Of a DNA stretch of 64,000 bases, positions 9,955 through 21,220 are shown piece after piece; position 1 is the stretch's first letter; every line of letters begins with the position of its first letter. The position numbers and the translations under genes were made by a program. The notes under the pieces were generated by a model that was not told the origin of the DNA, searched no databases, and saw only the letters and a program-made list of their open reading frames with translations. Location: the NCBI RefSeq assembly GCF_028198165.1, contig NZ_CP116339.1, forward strand, positions 2,859,001 to 2,923,000, in the 5' to 3' direction. Source of the DNA: Pseudoxanthomonas sp. JBR18. GTDB taxonomy: Bacteria; Pseudomonadota; Gammaproteobacteria; Xanthomonadales; Xanthomonadaceae.

Positions 9955-12420
9955 TCAGAAGATGTCGAACGCCGCCTCGTCCTTGCTGGGATCCTGGTCC
10001 TGAAGGTTTTCATCACCCTGCATGCGATCCAGATCTTCGACCTTGATCCACTCGGTCGCCCCGTTGCGCGTGACCTCGACCATGCCCTCGGGCGGGTCAT
10101 TGGGGGTGATCGGCTTGTCCTTCAGGGCCACGCGCATGTAGTCGATCCAGATCGGCAGCGCCGCACGACCGCCGTATTCCTTGTAGCCGAGCGAGCGGAA
10201 GTTGTCCTTGCCCACCCAGACCGTGGTCACGTAAGGGCCGGCGAAGCCGGAGAACCAGGCGTCGCGGTGGTCATTGGTCGAGCCGGTCTTGCCGGCCGTG
10301 TCCTCGCGGCCAAGTACGTTGGCCGCCGTGCCGGTGCCGCGGCGGACCACGTCGCGCATCATCGACACGATCTGGTAGGCGGTGCGTTCGTCGATCGCGC
10401 GCGGAGCGACCTTGGTGCCCGGCGGCGGCTCGTCATCCTGGCTCGGATCCGACTTGGAGGTCGCCAAGGGTGCCGATGCGCTGGCCTGCGGATCCTGCAT
10501 CGGACCGAAATTGAAGCCGTCCACCACCTGGCTTGGCGGCTTGGCATTGGCGCCATGGCGTCCGCAGGCACGGCAAGCCACGGCCGGGTCGGCCTGGAAG
10601 ACCACCTTGCCATCGCGGTCGGTGACCTTGTCGATCAGCCATGTCTCCACCAGGGAGCCCCCGTTGGCCAGCACCGTATAGCCGCGGGCCATCGACAGCG
10701 GCGTCAGCGAGGCCGAGCCCAGCGACATCGACAGATTCGGTGGAAGCTCGGATTCCTCGAAGCCGAACTGGCTGATGTACTTGCGCGCGAAGTCCACGCC
10801 AATGGCGTCGAGCAGGCGCACCGACACCAGGTTGCGTGACTGCACCAGCGCCTCGCGCAGGCGCATCGGTCCTTTGAACTTGCCGTCGTCGTTGCCCGGG
10901 CGCCAGACATGCCCGCGCCGGTCGCGGAACACGACCGGGGCATCGAGCACGATGGACATCGGATTGAAGCCCTTCTCGAACGCCGCGGCGTACAGGAACG
11001 GCTTGAAGCTGGAGCCCGGCTGGCGACGGGCCTGTGTGGCCCGATTGAACTTGTTGGCCGCGAAACTGAAGCCGCCGACCAATGCGCGAATGGCGCCGCT
11101 GTTTGCATCCAGCGACACCAGGGCCGACTGGGCCTGGGGCACCTGATCCAATGTGTAGACGTATTCGGGCTTGGCGGCCGGATCGGTCTGCTTGTCCGAC
11201 TCCTTGCGTTGGGCCGCGATACGCACCATGTCGCCGCGTTCGAGCAGCTTGGCCGGGGTACGCCCGGTCCACTTGCTGGATGAGGCGGGCAAGGTGATCA
11301 GCTTGGCATCGCGGGTCACCACCGTGGCGCTGCCGTCTGCTTCGGTGGAGGCGACGATCACCGGGTCCAGTCCGCCTTGGGAGACCTGGCCGGCCAGGTG
11401 GCTGGCCAGGGACTCGGCGTCGGCACCGGCGGTCACGTCGAAATGCTTCTCCGCACCCCGCCAGCCGTGGCGATGGTCGTAGGTTTCCAAGCCTTCACGG
11501 ACGGCCTTGTCGGCGGCCGGTTGCAGCAGCGGGTCGATCGTCGTAGTGACGTGGTAGCCCTTGTTGAGGACATCGCCGCCGAACTTGGCGACCATTTCCT
11601 GGCGGACCATCTCGGCCACGTAGGGCGCGTAGACATCGATCGGGCGCTCGTGCGGCTTGGCGTGCTCGGGCTCGGCCCGGGCCTGCGCCGCCTGCGCCGA
11701 GGTGATGTAGCCATCCTCGAGCATGCGGTCGATGACGTAGACCGAGCGCTGGTGGTTGCGGACCGGATTGCTGAGCGGATTGCCGCTGGAAGGGAACTTC
11801 AGCGAGCTGACCAGCGTGGCGGCCTCGGCCAGGCTGAGTTCCTTGAGGGATTTGCCGTAGTAGAACTCGGCAGCGGCCGCCACACCGTAAGCCCGATTGC
11901 CGAAGAAGCTCTTGTTGAGATACAGCTCCAGGATCTGGTCCTTGGTGAGCATGCGCTCGATGCGCATGGCCAGCATCATCTCGGCCAGCTTGCGGGTGTA
12001 GCTGTATTCGTTGCTCAGGAAGAACTGTCGGGCGACCTGCTGGGTGATCGTGCTGCCGCCGGCCACGCGCCCATCCTTGGTCAGGGTCTGCCAGATCGCG
12101 CGGGAGATGCCCTTCGGGTCAACGCCGCCGTGCTCGTAGAAATTCGAGTCTTCGGCGGCGACGAAGGCGCGCCGGACCTGCACCGGGACATCCTCGATGT
12201 CCACCGGGTAGCGCCGATTCTCACCGAACACTGCGATCAGGCTGCCGTCGTCGGCGTAGACGTACATCGGCTCCTGCCACTGGACGTCGCGCAGTGACTG
12301 GATCGAAGGCAGCTTGGCAGCGATCGAGTAATAGAAGAAGCCCAAGACCGTTGCGCCGACAACGGCACCGACCAGGCACAAGACCAACGCCCAGCGCAGC
12401 AGGCGGCGAAAACGAGACAT
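9955..12420 (-). CDS. mrcA: Penicillin-binding protein 1A (bifunctional transglycosylase/transpeptidase)
   Basis: Class A PBP that builds and cross-links peptidoglycan. The 821-residue product has an N-terminal membrane helix (about 9-31). The GT51 domain has catalytic Glu90 in [17 protein letters not shown] and [13 protein letters not shown]. An OB-like insert follows, then the transpeptidase domain with SxxK in [15 protein letters not shown] in VQSRNLVS, and KTG in [12 protein letters not shown] ([10 protein letters not shown]) was chosen. An ATG 3 codons and a TTG 7 codons upstream are alternatives, and no clear ribosome binding site decides between them. It is divergent from pilM, a conserved arrangement in gammaproteobacteria. 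Confidence 0.96.
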   Translation of the reverse strand: MSRFRRLLRWALVLCLVGAVVGATVLGFFYYSIAAKLPSIQSLRDVQWQEPMYVYADDGSLIAVFGENRRYPVDIEDVPVQVRRAFVAAEDSNFYEHGGVDPKGISRAIWQTLTKDGRVAGGSTITQQVARQFFLSNEYSYTRKLAEMMLAMRIERMLTKDQILELYLNKSFFGNRAYGVAAAAEFYYGKSLKELSLAEAATLVSSLKFPSSGNPLSNPVRNHQRSVYVIDRMLEDGYITSAQAAQARAEPEHAKPHERPIDVYAPYVAEMVRQEMVAKFGGDVLNKGYHVTTTIDPLLQPAADKAVREGLETYDHRHGWRGAEKHFDVTAGADAESLASHLAGQVSQGGLDPVIVASTEADGSATVVTRDAKLITLPASSSKWTGRTPAKLLERGDMVRIAAQRKESDKQTDPAAKPEYVYTLDQVPQAQSALVSLDANSGAIRALVGGFSFAANKFNRATQARRQPGSSFKPFLYAAAFEKGFNPMSIVLDAPVVFRDRRGHVWRPGNDDGKFKGPMRLREALVQSRNLVSVRLLDAIGVDFARKYISQFGFEESELPPNLSMSLGSASLTPLSMARGYTVLANGGSLVETWLIDKVTDRDGKVVFQADPAVACRACGRHGANAKPPSQVVDGFNFGPMQDPQASASAPLATSKSDPSQDDEPPPGTKVAPRAIDERTAYQIVSMMRDVVRRGTGTAANVLGREDTAGKTGSTNDHRDAWFSGFAGPYVTTVWVGKDNFRSLGYKEYGGRAALPIWIDYMRVALKDKPITPNDPPEGMVEVTRNGATEWIKVEDLDRMQGDENLQDQDPSKDEAAFDIF

Positions 12421-12561
12421 CCGGAGCATCCGATTGCACAATTCGTGGCACGGGAGTATAGATGCATCCCGAAGCAGGGGACGGCTTCTCCGGGGGAAAC
12501 AAACACTTGGGGCATATCCTTAGAAAAAGGTTGCAAGCCGTGGCGTGCAGCTCCGGAGCGC

Positions 12562-12589
12562 TTGCAAGTTGTGAATAATTCATTATTAA
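12562..12589 (+). promoter_or_regulatory. Possible sigma-70 promoter for pilMNOPQ
   Basis: TTGCAA (12562-12567) and TATTAA (12584-12589) are separated by 16 bases in an AT-rich patch between the divergent mrcA and pilM genes, followed by a leader of roughly 50 bases to the pilM start. Motif reading only. Confidence 0.4.
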
Positions 12590-12605
12590 TGTGAGGGTGG
12601 GCTGA

Positions 12606-13702
<1,097 letters not shown>

Positions 13703-13703
<1 letters not shown>

Positions 13704-14380
13704 TGGCAAAGATCAATCTTCTTCCGTGGCGCGCGGAACGCCGCGTACAGCGCCAGAAGGAGTTCTACGGCATGCTCGGCGTGGCCGCGGCCGCCTCCGT
13801 GTTGCTCGCGCTCTTCATCTGGTTCTACTACAACGGCCAGATCGACGGGCAGAACGACCGCAACGCGTTTCTGAAGGGCGAGATCACCAAGCTCGATGCC
13901 CAGATCAAGGAGATCGAGGCGCTGGACAAGCAGAAGGACCGCCTGCTTGCGCGCAAGAAGGTGATCGAGGAACTGCAGGCCAATCGCTCGCAGATGGTGC
14001 ACCTGTTCGATTCGCTGGTCAGGACCATTCCCGACGGCGTGGTGTTGTCGAGCATCAAGCAGGACGGGAACATCCTCACCCTGCAGGGCCGTTCCCAGTC
14101 CAATGCGCGGGTGAGTACCTACATGCGCAACCTGGAAGGCTCTGGCTGGATGACCAAACCCGACCTGTCGGTCATCGAAGCCAAGAGCGATGACAAGGCG
14201 GCGCCGGTCGCCTCGGCAGGGCGGGCTTTGCCCTACGTTTTCAGCCTCAAGGTCGAGCTGGCGACGCCCACCGAAACCGATCCTGCGACCGTGCCGGCGG
14301 ATGCACCCGCGGCGGCCCAGCCCGCCACGCCTGACGCACAGCCCGCGCCCACCCAGACGCAAGGGACTCCCGCGTCATGA
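13703..14380 (+). CDS. pilN: Type IV pilus assembly protein PilN
   Basis: Bitopic inner-membrane protein of the alignment complex. The cytoplasmic N-terminus carries the PilM-docking motif INLLPWR (residues 4-10). A membrane helix at about 25-46 and a coiled-coil then fold into a periplasmic ferredoxin-like domain. The 225-residue protein has a Pro/Ala/Thr-rich tail (about 190-225) that is longer than usual. It overlaps pilM by 1 base and pilO by 4. Confidence 0.94.
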
Positions 14381-15039
14381 GCCAGAAGAAAGTCAAACTC
14401 AACGAGCTGGATTTCAACAACATCGGCGGCTGGCCCCAGAACTACAAGGTCGGGTTCTGCGTGCTGGTTGGCGTCCTGATCCTGCTGCTGGCCTACCTGC
14501 TGGTGTTTCGGGGCCAGCGCGAAGAGCTCGAAGGGCTGGAGAGTCAGGAAACCACCCTGCGCGGCGAGTTCGAGCAGAAGGCCGGACGCGCTGCCAATCT
14601 CGAACCGCTCAAGCAGCAGCTGGCGCAGATGGAACAGGTGCTGCAGCAGATGCTGCGGCAGCTGCCCAGCAAGACCGAGATGCCGGACCTGATCGTGGAC
14701 ATTTCGCAAACCGCGCTGTCCAGTGGCTTGACCAACGAGCTGTTCCAGCCAGGTCCGGAAACCCCGAAGGAGTTCTACGCCGAGAAGCCGATTGCCCTGC
14801 GCATGGTGGGGAGCTACCACCAGTTCGGTGCCTTCGTCAGTGGCGTGGCCTCGCTGCCGCGCGTGGTGATCCTGACGATGCATGACATCTCCCTCCAGCC
14901 GGTCGATCCCAAGGCGGGGCTCTCAAGCGGCAATCTCGAGCTTTCGGGCACGGTGAAGACCTACCGTTATCTGGATGAGGAAGAAACCGCGGAGCAGGAG
15001 AAGAAGGCTGGCACGCAACCTGCAGGAGGCCAGCCATGA
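14377..15039 (+). CDS. pilO: Type IV pilus assembly protein PilO
   Basis: Inner-membrane partner of PilN in the alignment complex. The 220-residue product has a short cytoplasmic tail, a membrane helix at about 26-47 (VGFCVLVGVLILLLAYLLVF), a coiled-coil at about 50-100 and a periplasmic domain containing the conserved RMVGSYHQFGAFVSGVASLP segment. It overlaps pilN and pilP by 4 bases (ATGA). Confidence 0.94.
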   Translation: MSQKKVKLNELDFNNIGGWPQNYKVGFCVLVGVLILLLAYLLVFRGQREELEGLESQETTLRGEFEQKAGRAANLEPLKQQLAQMEQVLQQMLRQLPSKTEMPDLIVDISQTALSSGLTNELFQPGPETPKEFYAEKPIALRMVGSYHQFGAFVSGVASLPRVVILTMHDISLQPVDPKAGLSSGNLELSGTVKTYRYLDEEETAEQEKKAGTQPAGGQP

Positions 15040-15575
15040 GTCGTCCTTCTTCAATGCTCCGCGTCTGCGCCTGTGCTGCCACGCTGCTGGTCATGGTCGG
15101 CTGCACCCGCAGCATCACCAGTACGCCCGGCGACGCGCCGAATCTTGAGGATTGGGTTGCCAACGTGCGTGCGCGCCCTGCGCCGCCCCTGGATCCTCTT
15201 CCGGTGATGCAACAGTTCGAGACCTTCGAATATTCAGCGCAGAACCTGCGTGATCCCTTCAGCACCGCCTGGGGGGCGGCGTCGGACTCCAGTGGCCTGC
15301 GTCCGGATCCGAATCGGCGCAAGGAAACGCTCGAGCAGTACCCGCTGGACAGCCTGAAGATGGTGGGCACCATCGGGACTGGCGCAAGCCTGGTCGGCCT
15401 AGTGATGGGACCGGACAAGGTCACTTACCGCGTGTCGCCGGGGGCCTACATGGGCCAGAGCGATGGTCGCATTACCGATATCCAACAAGATCGCATCGAT
15501 CTCGTTGAGCTGGTGCCGGACGGCGCGGGTGGCTGGCTGGAACGCCCAGCTGCCGTGACGCTTGATGATCAATGA
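15036..15575 (+). CDS. pilP: Type IV pilus assembly lipoprotein PilP
   Basis: Inner-membrane lipoprotein that joins PilN/PilO to the PilQ secretin. The 179-residue product has a lipobox ending LLVMVGC (Cys23), followed by the family pattern YSAQNLRDPF and LDSLKMVGTI, and the C-terminal beta domain GPDKVTYRVSPGAYMGQSDG. It overlaps pilO by 4 bases. Confidence 0.94.
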   Translation: MSRPSSMLRVCACAATLLVMVGCTRSITSTPGDAPNLEDWVANVRARPAPPLDPLPVMQQFETFEYSAQNLRDPFSTAWGAASDSSGLRPDPNRRKETLEQYPLDSLKMVGTIGTGASLVGLVMGPDKVTYRVSPGAYMGQSDGRITDIQQDRIDLVELVPDGAGGWLERPAAVTLDDQ

Positions 15576-15589
15576 TTAGGGGATACACG

Positions 15590-17446
15590 ATGACCGCTTT
15601 CAACGCTGACAGCCTGCGTCCCCTGCGGCGCCTGGCCACGACACGACTCTGTGCGCTGGCATGTGCCGTCGCCATGGTCGCCGGGCCAATGCCGGCCTTC
15701 GCCGCCCAGACCGCCTCGGTCGCGCCTGCAGCGCAGCGGAGCGCGGTCCAGGTATCCAACATCGATTTCCGTCGTGGGGACGACGGAGCCGGACGTCTCA
15801 TTCTCAAGTTCGATCAGAAGGGCGCAACGCCCGATCTGCGAACGGAGAATGGCAAGATCGTGGTCGATCTTGCCAACGTCTCGATGCCTGCCTCCCTGCA
15901 GAAGCAGATGAATGTGGTGGATTTCGCCACACCGGTGCAGCGCATTGATGCGCATGCCTCTGGCAAGGGGGCGCAGTTGGTGCTCGACACGCGCGGCGCC
16001 GTAGACTCGCTGGCTTATCAGACCGAGGACCAGTATGTAGTTGAAATCTCGCCTCGCGCCGACAAGCCCGCGGTGGGTGCGGCGTCGGGTGCGGTGGCAG
16101 GCGCCGCCCAAATGGCGGCGGTCGGGGCCAAGATCTATTCCGGCAAGCCCGTGACATTCAACTTCCAGGATGTGCCGGTCCGCACCGTCCTGCAGCTGAT
16201 CGCCGAAGAATCCAACCTCAACATTGTGGCCTCCGACACGGTGCAGGGCAGCGTGACCCTGCGGCTGGTGAACGTCCCGTGGGATCAGGCACTGGATATC
16301 GTGCTGCGCGCCAAGGGCCTGGACAAGCGCCGCGACGGTAACGTGGTCTGGGTTGCGCCGCAGCCCGAATTGGCCAAGTTCGAACAGGACAAGGAAGATG
16401 CGCGCATCGCGATCGAGAATCGCGAGGACCTGATCACTGACTACGTGCAGATCAACTACCACAGCGCTACCGAGATCTACAAGGCGCTGACGGAAGCCAA
16501 GGGAATTGGGGGGCAGAACGGTGGCGGGCAGGGAAGCCAGCAGGAAAATGGTTTCCTGTCCTCGCGTGGCCGGTTGGTCGCCGATGAGCGCACCAACACC
16601 CTGATGATCAGCGACATTCCGAAAAAGGTCGCGTCGATGCGCGAACTGATCAATGTCATTGATCGGCCGGTCGATCAGGTCCTGATCGAAGCTCGGATCG
16701 TGGTGGCCACCGATACATTTGCACGTGACCTGGGTGCAAAATTCGGCATCGGTGGTACGCACACCTATGGTGACAACGTTGCGACCATCGGCAGCGGAGC
16801 GACCGGCGGTGGTACGGCTGCTACGAGAGGGCTAAACGTTGATCTGCCAGCTGGTGGCTTCACACAAGGCGCAACGGCGCCGAGCTTGGCTTACACGCTT
16901 TTAGGGGCCAATTTCAATCTTGATCTGGAGCTTTCTGCATTGCAGCAAGAGGGACGTGGCGAAGTCATTTCCAATCCGCGCATCATCACTGCGAACCAGC
17001 GTGAAGGTGACATTAAGCAAGGTACCGAAATTGGTTACGTGACCATTACTGGAGGTACTAATGGAACTGCCGCGACGCCGAACGTCCAGTTCAAGGAGGC
17101 GTTGCTGGAGTTGAAAGTGACGCCCACCATTACTCATGACGGGCGCGTGTTCCTGAACATGTTCGTCAAGAAAGATGATGTCGCGGACTACATTGATCTT
17201 CCTAATTATGGTGTCGTGCCTACGCTGAATCGGCGCGAGATCAACACCGCGGTTCTGGTAGAGGATGGTCAAACTGTAGTAATTGGCGGTGTGTACGAAT
17301 TCACGGACGATGCATCGGTGTCCAAGGTCCCCTTCCTCGCGGACATCCCCTTCCTGGGCAATCTCTTCAAGAAGCAGGGCAGGCAGAAGAACAAGGCCGA
17401 GCTGCTGATCTTTGTGACACCCAAGATCATTGCGGTTCGCCAGTAA
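15590..17446 (+). CDS. pilQ: Type IV pilus secretin PilQ
   Basis: Outer-membrane secretin through which the pilus is extruded. The 618-residue product has a signal peptide ending near AFA-AQ (about 38-40) and one AMIN domain (about 55-145). An STN/N0 domain starts at KPVTFNFQDVPVRTVLQL, then come N1 and the C-terminal secretin domain ending VPFLADIPFLGNLFKK and ELLIFVTPKII. The ATG beginning MTAFNADS is chosen because AGGGGAT lies 5 bases before it. An ATG 6 codons earlier overlaps the pilP stop. Bases about 16780-17290 are richer in A/T-ending codons than the rest of the gene, which may mark recombination. Confidence 0.96.
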   Translation: MTAFNADSLRPLRRLATTRLCALACAVAMVAGPMPAFAAQTASVAPAAQRSAVQVSNIDFRRGDDGAGRLILKFDQKGATPDLRTENGKIVVDLANVSMPASLQKQMNVVDFATPVQRIDAHASGKGAQLVLDTRGAVDSLAYQTEDQYVVEISPRADKPAVGAASGAVAGAAQMAAVGAKIYSGKPVTFNFQDVPVRTVLQLIAEESNLNIVASDTVQGSVTLRLVNVPWDQALDIVLRAKGLDKRRDGNVVWVAPQPELAKFEQDKEDARIAIENREDLITDYVQINYHSATEIYKALTEAKGIGGQNGGGQGSQQENGFLSSRGRLVADERTNTLMISDIPKKVASMRELINVIDRPVDQVLIEARIVVATDTFARDLGAKFGIGGTHTYGDNVATIGSGATGGGTAATRGLNVDLPAGGFTQGATAPSLAYTLLGANFNLDLELSALQQEGRGEVISNPRIITANQREGDIKQGTEIGYVTITGGTNGTAATPNVQFKEALLELKVTPTITHDGRVFLNMFVKKDDVADYIDLPNYGVVPTLNRREINTAVLVEDGQTVVIGGVYEFTDDASVSKVPFLADIPFLGNLFKKQGRQKNKAELLIFVTPKIIAVRQ

Positions 17447-17472
17447 CGCGGGCGCAGTCAGCATTAAGAAAA

Positions 17473-17498
17473 GCGGGGCCCTCGCGCCCCGTTTTTTT
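17473..17498 (+). terminator. Rho-independent terminator after pilMNOPQ
   Basis: A 6-bp perfect CGGGGC/GCCCCG stem (17474-17479 with 17486-17491) has a 6-base loop and is followed directly by seven T residues. It lies 27 bases after the pilQ stop. Confidence 0.92.
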
Positions 17499-17654
17499 CG
17501 TTTGGCTCAAGGCTGCGGCCTTGCCAAGCCGGCGCCGGGTTCGCCCGGAAGCCGAAGTCTTCGCTGAACGGGGGACTCAAGGTATGGTGAGGCACGGAAC
17601 CCCACCGATCCTGGCAGGTCTGATACCGCGCCCGGCCTCGACCGCGAGAACTAC

Positions 17655-18683
17655 ATGGCTCATACCCCCAATGCCGTTTCCTCGACATCTTCACGCTCGT
17701 CGGAGACCACCGAAGAGCATCTGCACGCTGCTTTCAGCGCGCTGCGGAACTCGCTGGCACAGACGATCGTCGGACAGCAGTCGCTGGTGGATCGTCTGCT
17801 CATCGCGCTGCTGGCCGATGGCCATTTGCTGGTGGAGGGCGCGCCGGGTCTGGCCAAGACCATGGCGATCCGCGCGCTGGCGGCGCGGCTGGAAGCCGAC
17901 TTCGCACGTGTCCAGTTCACGCCTGACCTGCTGCCGGCCGACCTGACCGGGACGGAGGTCTGGCGCCCGCAGGATGGGCGGTTTGAATTCCAGTCGGGCC
18001 CGATCTTCCATCCGATCCTGCTGGCCGATGAAATCAATCGCGCCCCGGCGAAGGTCCAGTCCGCACTGCTCGAGGCGATGGGCGAGCGCCAGGTGACGGT
18101 CGGGCGTCATACCTATCCGCTGCCACCGTTGTTCCTCGTCATGGCCACGCAGAATCCGATCGAGCAGGAGGGCACCTTCCCGCTTCCGGAGGCGCAGCTG
18201 GATCGCTTCTTGATGCACGTCAAGATTGGCTACCCCGAGGCTTCCGCGGAGTCCGAGATCCTGCGGCTGGCGCGCGCCCGGGCGCGTGACGCGCTGGAGC
18301 CGGCTACCGAACACCTGGAACGGCTTTCGCTCGAGGACGTCTTTGCCGCGCGGCGACAGGTGCTGGACCTGCACATGGCGCCGCAACTGGAGCGTTATCT
18401 CGTCGAACTGGTCCTGGCGTCGCGTGATGCCTCCCGGTACGACGCCGCCCTCGGGCGGCGCATCGCCTGGGGCGCCAGCCCGCGTGGCTCGATCGCGCTC
18501 GAGCGATGCGCACGCGCGCATGCATGGCTGGCAGGCCGCGATTACGTCACGCCCGAGGACGTGCGTGCCATGGCGCCGGATGTGCTGCGGCATCGCGTCC
18601 TGCCCAGCTATGAGGCGACAGCGGAAGGCTGGGATGGCGCGAGGCTGGTGGAGGCGCTGATCGAGCGCGTCCCGCTGCCCTGA
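17655..18683 (+). CDS. MoxR-family AAA+ ATPase
   Basis: AAA+ chaperone-like ATPase that typically acts with VWA-domain proteins to mature or remodel envelope or metal-cofactor targets. The 342-residue product has Walker A GAPGLAKT (62-69), Walker B ILLADEINRAP (121-131), sensor 1 MATQNPIEQEG and the MoxR signature FPLPEAQLDRFLM. It heads a MoxR-DUF58-DUF4381-VWA-VWA/TPR-BatD operon of the Bat (Bacteroides aerotolerance) type. The start ATG has only a weak purine stretch upstream. Confidence 0.93.
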   Translation: MAHTPNAVSSTSSRSSETTEEHLHAAFSALRNSLAQTIVGQQSLVDRLLIALLADGHLLVEGAPGLAKTMAIRALAARLEADFARVQFTPDLLPADLTGTEVWRPQDGRFEFQSGPIFHPILLADEINRAPAKVQSALLEAMGERQVTVGRHTYPLPPLFLVMATQNPIEQEGTFPLPEAQLDRFLMHVKIGYPEASAESEILRLARARARDALEPATEHLERLSLEDVFAARRQVLDLHMAPQLERYLVELVLASRDASRYDAALGRRIAWGASPRGSIALERCARAHAWLAGRDYVTPEDVRAMAPDVLRHRVLPSYEATAEGWDGARLVEALIERVPLP

Positions 18684-18786
18684 GTCGGCGCGGCCTGCGG
18701 CATGGCCGTGGCGCGTTGGCTGCTTTCACTCTTTCGACATCCTGCTGAGCGGGTGCCTGTCACCCGCCGGAGACTTCCGCGGTTCG

Positions 18787-19737
18787 ATGGCTTTGCAGAT
18801 CCCGACATCGAAGAAAGGCGCCGCACCCGCGCCTGGAGCAGGCGATGGCCTTCGTCCGACATTGGCCGAGTTGGTCCAGTTGCGGACGCTGGCCCAGCGC
18901 CGGCCGGCCGCACGACGCGGAAGCCATCACCTGACCGGGCCGGCCGCCTCGCCGCTGCGTGGGCGCGGGATGGAGTACGCCGAGTCGCGTGAATACGTCG
19001 CGGGTGACGACGCCAGGCATATCGACTGGCGGCTCACGGCCCGCAGCGGCAAACCTCACACCAAGCTCTTCCAGGCCGAGCGCGAGCGGCTGACCCTGGT
19101 GGTCGCCGATACATCGCCGGCGCTGTATTTCGGCACGCGCGTACGATTCAAGTCAGTGCAGGCGGCACGTGCCGGTGCGCTGGCGGCCTGGGCGGCGGTT
19201 CGCGATGGGGATCGGATCTCCATCCTGCGCGGGGCGTCGCGTGAGGCGCCCGTCGCACCGGCGTCCGGGACGCGCGGGGCGCTGCGCGTGCTGGATGCGC
19301 TGCACCGCTGGTACAGCGAGCCGCCGCAGGATGATGCGGGGCTCGGCTCGGCCCTCGAGCATGCGCAGCGTGTCCTGCGTCCGGGTTCACGGCTGGTCGT
19401 GCTGGCCGATCCACGCAGTCTGATGGACATTCCCGAGGTGCGCTGGCCGGCGCTGGCGATGCATCACGAGGTCGTCGTCCTGCTCTTGACCGACGCCATG
19501 GAGCAAGCGCCTCCCAAGGCCTCGCTGCCTTTTCATTCTGGGGAGCACCGGCTGGAGCTGGACCTGGGCAATGCGACCCAGCGGCAGCGGTGGAGCCGTG
19601 AATTCGTACAGCCGCTGCATGCGGCCCTGGAACGCCTGCCCACCCGGGGCGTGAGGGTATTCGCGCTCCGCGCCGATGCCGCATCCGATGCCTGGCTCCC
19701 ACTGCTGGGGCGCGCACCCGCGCCAGCCACGGCATGA
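18787..19737 (+). CDS. DUF58 domain protein (Bat operon)
   Basis: A 316-residue protein carrying the DUF58 signature GMEYAESREYVAGDDARHID (61-80) followed by WRLTARSG and KLFQAERE, then a VWA-like fold. DUF58 proteins regularly follow moxR genes and are thought to bind the MoxR ATPase or its VWA partners. Substrate unknown. There is a 103-base gap after moxR, and a 4-base overlap with the next gene. Confidence 0.9.
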   Translation: MALQIPTSKKGAAPAPGAGDGLRPTLAELVQLRTLAQRRPAARRGSHHLTGPAASPLRGRGMEYAESREYVAGDDARHIDWRLTARSGKPHTKLFQAERERLTLVVADTSPALYFGTRVRFKSVQAARAGALAAWAAVRDGDRISILRGASREAPVAPASGTRGALRVLDALHRWYSEPPQDDAGLGSALEHAQRVLRPGSRLVVLADPRSLMDIPEVRWPALAMHHEVVVLLLTDAMEQAPPKASLPFHSGEHRLELDLGNATQRQRWSREFVQPLHAALERLPTRGVRVFALRADAASDAWLPLLGRAPAPATA

Positions 19738-20204
19738 GTCAGGCTTCGCCCACGTTGGTGCTGCGCGACGTGCACGTGCCGCAAGGCCCGGGCTGGTGGC
19801 CACCGGCGCCGGGATGGTGGCTGGTCCTGCTGGCGGTGCTGCTGCTCGTTGTGCTGCCGTTGGCCGTGCTGGCCTGGCGCAAGCGACGCCAGCGCCGTTG
19901 GGCCGAATTGTTCGATACCCAATGCCATAGCGCCCTGGCACCGCCGGCACAGGTGGCCGCGGCCTCCGAACTGCTGCGCCGCGCTGCCCGGCGTGTCGAT
20001 CCTGGCGCCGACCGGTTGCAGGGAGATGCCTGGCTGCAGTTCCTGGATGGGAAGGGAAGCAAGGCAGGTCACCCATTCAGCCAGGGCGAAGGCCGCCTGT
20101 TGCTGGACGGTGGCTACCGACGGCGCGTCGATCCGCGCCAGCTTGAAGCCCTCCGTGCCCTGGCCCGGGGGCGGTTCCTGCAGCTGATGCGGGGGCGCGC
20201 ATGA
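19734..20204 (+). CDS. DUF4381 single-pass membrane protein
   Basis: A 156-residue protein. A short periplasmic N-terminus with LRDVHVPQGPGWWPPAPGWW leads into one membrane helix (about 27-46), then a basic stretch RKRRQRR and a cytoplasmic helical domain. This is the DUF4381 pattern, found between DUF58 and VWA genes in Bat operons. It overlaps its neighbours by 4 bases on each side. Confidence 0.86.
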   Translation: MSQASPTLVLRDVHVPQGPGWWPPAPGWWLVLLAVLLLVVLPLAVLAWRKRRQRRWAELFDTQCHSALAPPAQVAAASELLRRAARRVDPGADRLQGDAWLQFLDGKGSKAGHPFSQGEGRLLLDGGYRRRVDPRQLEALRALARGRFLQLMRGRA

Positions 20205-21220
20205 GTCCGATCGAACAGTGGGTCCAGGCCTTCCAGCTGGGATTTGGCGGGTTTGCCTGGCCCTGGATGTGGCTGGCGCTGCCGTTGCCCTGGCTGGTCG
20301 CCGCACTGCTGCCCGCCGTGCGCAGCCAGTCGCCGGCGCTGCGCGTGCCCTATGGCGATCGCCTGGAGGGGATTGCGGCCACCGGGGCGGTGGCGCGCCG
20401 TTTCCGGGTCAACTGGTTCGCGGCCCTGGCGTGGCTGCTGCTCTGCGCCGCCGCGGCACGCCCCCAGCAGTTGGGCGAGGCCATCACGCCGCCCCAGGCC
20501 GGGCGCGACCTGATGCTGGCGGTGGACCTGTCCGGCAGCATGCGCGAGCCGGACATGGAGCTGGGCGGACGTGCGGTCGATCGTCTGACCGCCGCCAAGG
20601 CGGTGCTGGCCGACTTCCTGGACCGGCGCATCGGTGACCGTGTCGGCCTGCTGGTGTTCGGCAGCCGGGCGTATGCGGTGGCGCCGCTGACGCTCGATCG
20701 GGATTCGGTGCGCAGCCAGCTGCGCGACACCGTCAGCGGACTGGCCGGGCGCGAGACAGCGATCGGAGACGCGATCGGTCTGGCGGTCAAGCGGCTGAGC
20801 AAGCAGCCGGCCGGCCAGCGGGTCCTGATCCTGTTGACCGATGGCGTCAACACGGCAGGGGCGCTGGATCCGCGCAAGGCGGCCGAACTGGCCAAGAACG
20901 AGCATGTGCGCATTCACACCATCGCGTTTGGCGGCAACGGCAGCGGCATGTCCATCTTCGGGATGCGCCTGCCTTCGCAGGGCGATGACGACATCGACGA
21001 AGACACCCTGCGTGCCATCGCCAGTACGACGGGCGGGCGCTTCTTCCGCGCGCGCGATACCGAGGAACTGGTGGGGATCTACGCCGAGCTGGACAAGGTT
21101 GAGCCGATCGCACGGCCCGGGCGCGCCGTGCGCCCGCGGATCGAGCGCTACCCGCTTCCGCTCGCGCTTGCGCTGGGATTCGGGCTGGTTGCGCTGGGCT
21201 GGCGAGGGCTGAGGTCATGA
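20201..21220 (+). CDS. VWA-domain membrane protein, BatA-like
   Basis: A 339-residue protein with two N-terminal membrane helices (about 18-40 and 70-86), a VWA domain and a C-terminal helix (about 315-335). The metal-ion-dependent adhesion site is complete at its first motif, DLSGSM (109-114), and ILLTDG follows in the conserved position, so it probably binds a divalent ion. Bat-operon VWA proteins are thought to act in the periplasm with the MoxR ATPase. It overlaps both neighbours by 4 bases. Confidence 0.92.
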   Translation: MSPIEQWVQAFQLGFGGFAWPWMWLALPLPWLVAALLPAVRSQSPALRVPYGDRLEGIAATGAVARRFRVNWFAALAWLLLCAAAARPQQLGEAITPPQAGRDLMLAVDLSGSMREPDMELGGRAVDRLTAAKAVLADFLDRRIGDRVGLLVFGSRAYAVAPLTLDRDSVRSQLRDTVSGLAGRETAIGDAIGLAVKRLSKQPAGQRVLILLTDGVNTAGALDPRKAAELAKNEHVRIHTIAFGGNGSGMSIFGMRLPSQGDDDIDEDTLRAIASTTGGRFFRARDTEELVGIYAELDKVEPIARPGRAVRPRIERYPLPLALALGFGLVALGWRGLRS

